A DNA stretch of 64,000 bases from Dromiciops gliroides (taxonomy: Eukaryota > Chordata > Mammalia > Microbiotheria > Microbiotheriidae), in assembly GCF_019393635.1 (NCBI RefSeq), contig NC_057866.1, positions 119,535,897 to 119,599,896 of the forward strand, given 5' to 3'. Shown in pieces: positions 58,460 to 64,000 of the stretch. The notes beneath the pieces are model-generated. The model was not told where the DNA came from, did not search any database, and worked only from the letters and a program-made list of their open reading frames with translations. The position numbers were made by a program, and so were the translations under genes. Numbering within the stretch: the stretch's first letter is position 1; every line of letters starts with the position of its first letter.

Positions 58460-60380
58460 TTCTTGGAACTACTTTTATCTATTTTTTACCACTTGAATGG
58501 TTGGTTGGTTATTTATCTAAATTGTGTAGAAGATGTTATTGGAAAAGGTATAAAATAAAATTGAATAAATGTTTCCTAAATACCTATAATCTCCAAGGCT
58601 AAGATGCTAGGTATACAAAGATAATAAGTAACATAAACCTTTCCCTGATAGAGTTTGCAATCTAGCAGTAGCATGAGTCAGGTACATAGATGGCTGTGGT
58701 ATAGGTTAGGAAATAGTTAAATATTTGAGAGATGCTACAAACATCGAACCAAATGATTTTAAAGGCAATATTGATTAGTAGAGTGTTGGAATTAGTCAAG
58801 ATGGGTTTGAGTAATGCATCAGACACTTTCTAGCTGTCCCAAACCTGTTTCTATGAATGGACACTGGAATGACAAGCCCAGAAGATCTGTTACATGACAT
58901 TACAATATTATATTGTAGTTAAGACCTTGAATGCCATATTAGGGAATTTGTGTTGAGTTTTTTTCAGTCAACTCTCCTTTCAATTGGGTTCTTCAAATGA
59001 CTACATTTGCTTAAATTGGTTTTGTGAAGGATTCAAATGCCTTTCTTCAGTTATTATTTGTCAAAATAGATAAACCCTTGATGCTTGTCACTTATTTATT
59101 AGGCCCATGGAACCACAAACAGTATACATGTAGTCCTAAAAATTGTAAAGGTAAAGTGGATATTTTATGTAAAAGCATTGATTTATTGTTCATTAGTAGC
59201 TATAAGTCCTGAAAAACAGGAGTAGCAACTACCCAAGTTACTGCTCTCAGGAAAGAGATAAGGGGATTAACCATTGAAACAACAGGAGGAATAATTTCAG
59301 AAAATAACCCAGTTGGGATTTCTCAGACCCCTTGAAACATATTTGAATATCATTCTTTCCTGCTGTGAAAAAGGTTGAAGGTAAACCAGTCTTCAAGGAT
59401 ACACGGAAAATCAGTTAAGACAAACCCAACTACTGATAGATAGACATTTGAGGTTGGGGAATGAAAGTAGGGAGCTAAAACATTGAAGCATCTCTTTGAC
59501 AACCATAAAAGTTGGGAAGGTGGGGTCTCTAATTAAATTAATAAAACAATAAATTGACAAATGCTAATTAACATGATGCCAGCAGGATGTATAAGTGCAG
59601 AGCAAAGAGAGTGCAAAACAATAAGCACAGTAAAATTCTCTGAAGGGATATTTATATAGATATAGATATAGATATACATGTATAGGTAGATGTATATCAC
59701 TATCTAAATATCCCTTCTCACATCTTTCTGTTTGTTTCCTGGGAAATAAAAAGTGAGGATTGATGGAGAAAAATGGTAATGGTATCCCAGTTCAAAGATG
59801 TGCAAAGGTTGAGAAGTTGGAATCTGAAAACAGATTAGATTGGCTAGAGCACGTCATCTTTTTTTTTAATGAATTGAAGCCAGTCTTTGGATTCAAGTGC
59901 CATTGTGAAGAAAGACACAAATGAAACATAACATACTTGAGGATGAAGACAGGGAAAGCGGAGATTCAATTATATTTCACTGACCTCTCCAAGATATTAT
60001 CTGTTAAGTCTTTTCTCAGCCTAAAGACAATATATATTGTCAGAATGTTTCAGAGAATAGAACAAATAATTAGAGTGATTTTTATAGTCCAGAATATGTA
60101 TAGTATTGTTTTTCAATAGAAAATAATAGGCAAATCAAATGTGAGATAATTAATGTGATTTTCCTTTGATCTGCATAAAGGACATCTTTAGGAGATGAAT
60201 GCACTGGCTGCATAAACAGTTACTTCACAGGTATTATTCCCATATAAAATACAATATCTTAGTATTTTATTTTGCCATAGCTTTATTGTGTTAATGTTGA
60301 TATTTTGTACACTATTTAGTTTAGTATTAATGAATTCAACTAGGGATAGATTAATTTGTTAAAGCTATCAAATGCCCTAT
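58460..60380. other. mostly unclassified sequence
   Basis: At 58560-58740 (GGCTAAGATGCTAGGTATAC, GAGTTTGCAATCTAGCAGTA) there is an ancient interspersed repeat also seen near 62930 and 63420. A short MIR-like remnant lies near 58775-58850 and a GATATA/ATAGAT microsatellite near 59650-59700. No gene is visible. Confidence 0.45.
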
Positions 60381-60384
60381 GTAG

Positions 60385-60520
60385 GGGAGAGAGAACTGGC
60401 CTCAGAGTTAAGAAAACATGCTTACAAGTCTATGTTTGGCTATGTGACCTGAGCAAGCCAACTACTTTCTCAGTGTGCCCAGATAACTTTCTCTGTGGTT
60501 ATACCTTCTCCTCTCCACTT
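60385..60520 (+). mobile_element. MIR-type SINE, eroded
   Basis: GAGAACTGGCCTCAGAGTTA, TGGCTATGTGACCTGAGCAA and CAACTACTTTCTCAG follow the sense MIR order. Confidence 0.55.
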
Positions 60521-60624
60521 TAAAAAAAAAAAAGTACCACTTTATATGTCCAAGTGATTATTCATATTATTATCAAATAGGTAATTGATTATAATGTGGT
60601 ATTCACATTAAAATAAATGGATCT

Positions 60625-60787
60625 GGGGCAGCTAGGTGGCTCAGTGGGTAGAGCACTGGCCCTGGATTCAGGAAGACCTGAGTTCAAATCCAGCCTCAGA
60701 CACTTAACACTAACTAGCTGTGTGACCCTGGGCAAGTCACTTAACCCCAATTCCCCAGGAAAAAAAAAAAAACAAAAAAAACAAAAC
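60625..60787 (+). mobile_element. WSINE1-like SINE
   Basis: GGGGCAGCTAGGTGGCTCAG through CCAATTCCCCAGG and an AAAC-rich tail. Exact target duplication AAATGGATCT at 60615-60624 and 60788-60797. Confidence 0.95.
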
Positions 60788-60864
60788 AAATGGATCTATG
60801 AGTTCATTCATCTATGGAACTCCAAGTGAAGAAAGTATAGCAATTAGGCACATACTTTGCAGTT

Positions 60865-61005
60865 TATAGTCTTAGAGAATTGTCCAGGGGGACAGGGAGC
60901 TTGAGCGACTTGCTCAGTTATCACATACCCAAAATGTGTTACGAAGTTGAATGGAAATAAAATCATCCTGACTCCAAGATCAGCTCTGTATCCACTATGT
61001 CATGC
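60865..61005 (-). mobile_element. MIR-type SINE, antisense, eroded
   Basis: GAGCTTGAGCGACTTGCTCA, AATCATCCTGACTCCAAGAT and CTGTATCCACTATGTCATGC match the antisense MIR end. Confidence 0.6.
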
Positions 61006-61009
61006 TTTT

Positions 61010-61110
61010 TCTGTCTCTTTTCTAAATTCTTTTTATTTTTCTCTGTCTCTCACTCTCTTTCTTTATCTGTCTCTAGCTATATCTGTCTCTATCTTTCTCT
61101 GTCTCTCAAT
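61010..61110. repeat. TCTG/TCTC pyrimidine-rich tract
   Basis: Imperfect TCTGTCTC and TTTCTCTG units. Confidence 0.75.
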
Positions 61111-61114
61111 CTAT

Positions 61115-61970
61115 GTCTTTTTAAATAGGAGTTGGACAGATGAACATATTGTAAAATTTTATAACTGATCTTTTTTTCTATTTACAACACTATAAAATGT
61201 CAAATGAATTCCTTTTTCTGGACTAATTAAAGATGATTTATATTTTTTTCTCTATTTCCACCTATCTTGTCTGTTTTCTTGATGTTGATTTCCTAAAATA
61301 TCTTGGTAATTGTACAGATGATCAAAGACAAAGATAGCTATGGAAAATAAGGGGAATAGAAATCCATTTTCATTTGAAATTTTATTTTTGTAATAAATTT
61401 AATAATGATTTTAGAGCCTTATTTTCCATCCAAATAACCTAAAAATAATTTATTTGTACTGCTCTCCAACTGGCTTAGGCAGATTTGAACTATCAGAATT
61501 TCCAGTTTCTTCTGATGATTTCAACTTATTCTCAGAATCTTCACTTTTCCTTAGGACAGCTTTGTGTTTGTTTGTTTGTTTTTGTTTCTATACAAGCTCA
61601 AGTCTTTCATTAGAAGGGCAGGTCATCAGCAGCATTGCACTACACTAATGATGAAGTACCTGGGCTTCAAAGAAAAAAGGCTTATATTCTATGGCATTAT
61701 TTTCTTATTTTGATTGCAGATATTGAGGACAAAGAAATAAATACTAAAGATGCTGCACTACTAAAGTTCTAGGCCAAGATGGTATAAAAATTAATGGATA
61801 AGATTTGTGAGTTCTCTCTGCTGGATGTATTTCTTTCATTTGTATAAGCTTAAGGAAAATTATAGACTAATGAATGGGCAACAAAATTTAGCCATCTCTC
61901 TCCTTGGAAAATTCTGAAGATTTTGTTTAATCATTTTTATACTTTAAAAGTTTATAAAATACACTTATCT
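61115..61970. other. unclassified AT-rich sequence
   Basis: Nothing recognised apart from a TTTG microsatellite near 61565. Confidence 0.4.
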
Positions 61971-61974
61971 TTTA

Positions 61975-62139
61975 TTTGTTTTTGTTGTTTTTTTTTTTAG
62001 TGAGGCAATTGGGGTTAAGTGACTTGCCCAGGGTCACACAGCTAGTAAGTGTGTGTTAAGTGTCTGAGGCCTGATTTGAACTCAGGTACTTCTGACTCCA
62101 GGGCTGGTGCTCTATCCACTGAGCCACCTAGCTGCCCCT
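61975..62139 (-). mobile_element. WSINE1-like SINE, antisense
   Basis: Poly-T, AATTGGGGTTAAGTGACTTG through CACCTAGCTGCCCC, with a small GTGT expansion. Target duplication TACACTTATCTTTTA/TACACTGATCTTTTA at 61960-61974 and 62140-62154, one mismatch. Confidence 0.95.
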
Positions 62140-62159
62140 TACACTGATCTTTTAAATGA

Positions 62160-62620
62160 AATTTTCTAGTTTCAAAAAGCATTAAGTGATATTAATGGTT
62201 ATTCATACATACCTATATAAATTATGCAAATATGGGAATATGGATATTAAAAGTCTATGATACTTTTTCTTATCAATAAAAATAAAATCTCCTAAGCAAA
62301 AATTCAATGACATATAAAAAGTAAAAATATTAAAAACCCTAAATGCCATAACATGAGAGAGAGTAGAGATGTTTCCCCAGGTAAAAAAAAAAAAAAGGAC
62401 AAGAAATGAACTCTCTAATTCAGCTCGTGGAAAGCTCACATAGATAGCATTGACAAAATATAAGTATTACACATGCATATTATGGTGTATATTAGAGGAT
62501 AATTTGTTTGATGTGTTTTCAGAAAATGAAGAATTTGAATCAGTAGAGAAAATTTTCATTTATGCACATTTTAAATCCTTATGTCATTGAAACAGAAGAA
62601 AAAACTCTTTCTATGCACAC
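62160..62620. other. unclassified AT-rich sequence
   Basis: Nothing recognised. Confidence 0.4.
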
Positions 62621-62638
62621 ATTAAAACTATATTATTG

Positions 62639-62786
62639 GGGCAGCTAGGTGGTGCAGTGGATAGAGCACCGGCCCTGGAGTCAGGAGTACCTGAGTTCAA
62701 ATCCAGCCTCAGACACTTAACACTTACTAGCTGTGTGACCCCGGGCAAGTCACTTAACCCCAATTGCCTCACTAAAAAAAAAAAAA
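62639..62786 (+). mobile_element. WSINE1-like SINE
   Basis: GGGCAGCTAGGTGGTGCAGTG through CCAATTGCCTCACT and a pure A tail. Exact 15-base target duplication AAAACTATATTATTG at 62624-62638 and 62787-62801. Long pure tail and clean duplication mark it as young. Confidence 0.96.
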
Positions 62787-62819
62787 AAAACTATATTATT
62801 GTATTTTCCTTATTCTTTT

Positions 62820-63190
62820 CCTAACTCTGTTTTTATGTGACCCAAAGGAAATGAGGACTACAAATCAAGATAACTTGAATTTAGCATTTTACTTACCTTT
62901 CTGTTAGCCAGCTCCTTCTGAGTAGTTATTAAATGCCTATTAGGTGTCAAATTCTTCCAGATGCTGGGGACACAAAATCAAAAATGAAATTATTCATTCC
63001 TAAAAGGAGCTTACATGGTACTGAGTAGGAGAGATGGAAAAAGAGATGATAGCGAGAGAGATTTTTAGATAGGTGTCTCTATGTATGCAGTTATATGGTA
63101 TATATTGCATATGTATATACACAAATGTATTATAAAGTATATTTCTTCTGTACGTTTATATATGTATGTGCACATGCCTCTTTTCACTCT
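62820..63190. other. ancient repeat remnant and AT microsatellite
   Basis: ATTAAATGCCTATTAGGTGT, AGATGCTGGGGACACAAAAT and AGGAGCTTACATGGTACTGA near 62930-63030 are an old mammalian interspersed repeat I cannot name. A TATATGTATATAC-type microsatellite follows. Confidence 0.5.
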
Positions 63191-63295
63191 CATGAGAATA
63201 TAAGCTCCTTGAGAGTAGGAATTGTTTAATTCTTTGTAATTGTGTCTCTAGCACTGAGAAGATAGGAATTTAATAAATGTTTTTCACCGACTTAT
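63190..63295 (+). mobile_element. L2 3' end fragment
   Basis: AGAATATAAGCTCCTTGAGA, GTGTCTCTAGCACTGAGAAG and TTTAATAAATGTTTTTCACC match the L2 terminus. Confidence 0.7.
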
Positions 63296-63299
63296 TATA

Positions 63300-63400
63300 T
63301 TTGCAGTGTATATATACATCTGCATATAGCATGTATAGATATATGCACACAATATATAAGTGTATATGGCATGTATATATGTACATATCATGTGCACATA
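63300..63400. repeat. TATG/TACA microsatellite
   Basis: Alternating GTGTATATATACAT and GCATATAGCATGTATA units. Confidence 0.75.
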
Positions 63401-63404
63401 TAAT

Positions 63405-64000
63405 GCAGTCAACAAGCATTTATTAAGTGCCCACTATGTATTCAGTGCTAGATATACAATTGCAGAGAATAAAATAATCCTAGTTTTTAAGCAGTTTATG
63501 TTCTCATAGGGGAGACAACAATCCCATATATAGGTATATATATAGCAGCAATAAAAAGACAAGAAATATAAAGCAGTTAGGAAGGCACAGCATGAGTTGT
63601 TGGGGAGATCAGGAAAAGTTTTATTTAAAAGGCGGTGCTTGAACTGAACTTGGAATAGATTGATTCTATGAGGTAGAGGTGAAGGATTATGATCCTGTCA
63701 GTCTACAACTATTTATAAATTGTCTACCATATGTCAGGCACTGTGCCTCAGTGTTGGGCATGGAGGATGGCCATTAGAAAGGCTTAAAGCCAAAAGTGGA
63801 GTGCCCTGTTTGAGAAAAAGAGAGATGACTGGCCAAATCAAAGAGTATTATAGGGGAATGATATACAGTATCAGAAAGATGAGTTGGGATCAGGTTGTAA
63901 AGGATTTTAAAAGGTAAACACACATTTATATTTGATCCTAGAGACATTAGGGATTCCCTAGAGTTTGGGCTTATTAGTATCATAATAAGAATTATGTTTG
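63405..64000 (+). repeat. ancient interspersed repeat, family not named
   Basis: CAAGCATTTATTAAGTGCCC, ATAGGGGAGACAACAATCCC, TGCTTGAACTGAACTTGGAA, GATCAGGTTGTAAAGGATTT and TATATTTGATCCTAGAGACA follow the order of an old repeat familiar from marsupial sequence whose formal family name I do not recall. It continues to the edge of the window. Confidence 0.5.

Overview
This is 64 kb of AT-rich, repeat-dense vertebrate DNA, almost certainly from a marsupial. The best evidence is a tRNA-derived CORE-SINE whose body reads GGGGCAGCTAGGTGG, with AGTTCAAATCC and CTGGGCAAGTCACTTAACC further in. It occurs about 16 times on both strands, most copies with clear target-site duplications. The short form ending in a plain A tail fits WSINE1, described from Australian marsupials; longer MAR1 copies with the GAACTGAACAACAACA end are also present. 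I therefore infer an Australidelphian marsupial, species not determinable. No intact host protein-coding gene is visible, so the window is intergenic or deep intronic.

Layout. 0-5 kb: unclassified sequence, a recent ~0.5 kb tandem duplication (1882-3203), and one MAR1 SINE split by two oppositely oriented solo LTRs (3243-4432). 5.7-9.0 kb: a long, old L2 LINE carrying younger SINEs. 9.0-9.7 kb: an LTR between two TTCC tracts. 11-12 kb: a Tigger/pogo DNA-transposon relic. 12-18 kb: mostly unclassified with MIR copies and possible LTR fragments. 18-21 kb: an L1 ORF2 fragment and an L3/CR1 LINE. 23.1-26.4 kb: a full-length processed copy of MTHFD1 on the minus strand, colinear over all 935 codons with three in-frame stops and no net indel. 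27.6-32.4 kb: a 3'-truncated L1 with target duplications, then an antisense L1 with an LTR insertion. 35-40.5 kb: purine microsatellite, an RTE-like LINE 3' end, an LTR, and an L1 ORF2 split by a 1.17 kb LTR. 42-47 kb: MAR1, L2, L1 and MIR copies plus a U6 snRNA retropseudogene (47070-47168). 47.2-58.5 kb: a plus-strand L1 split by about 6.9 kb of minus-strand L1/HAL1-like elements, themselves hit by SINEs. 58.5-64 kb: unclassified sequence, SINEs, an L2 end and microsatellites.

The window is best read as a layered record of retrotransposition: L2, L3/CR1, MIR and Tigger oldest; MAR1, RTE-like and LTR elements intermediate; L1/HAL1, WSINE1 and the MTHFD1 and U6 copies younger. I found no CRISPR, operon, tRNA gene or convincing new coding system. 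The items most worth a second look are the nested L1/HAL1 block, the recent duplication, the MTHFD1 retrocopy, the tail-less L1 with target duplications and the 3'-truncated U6 copy.
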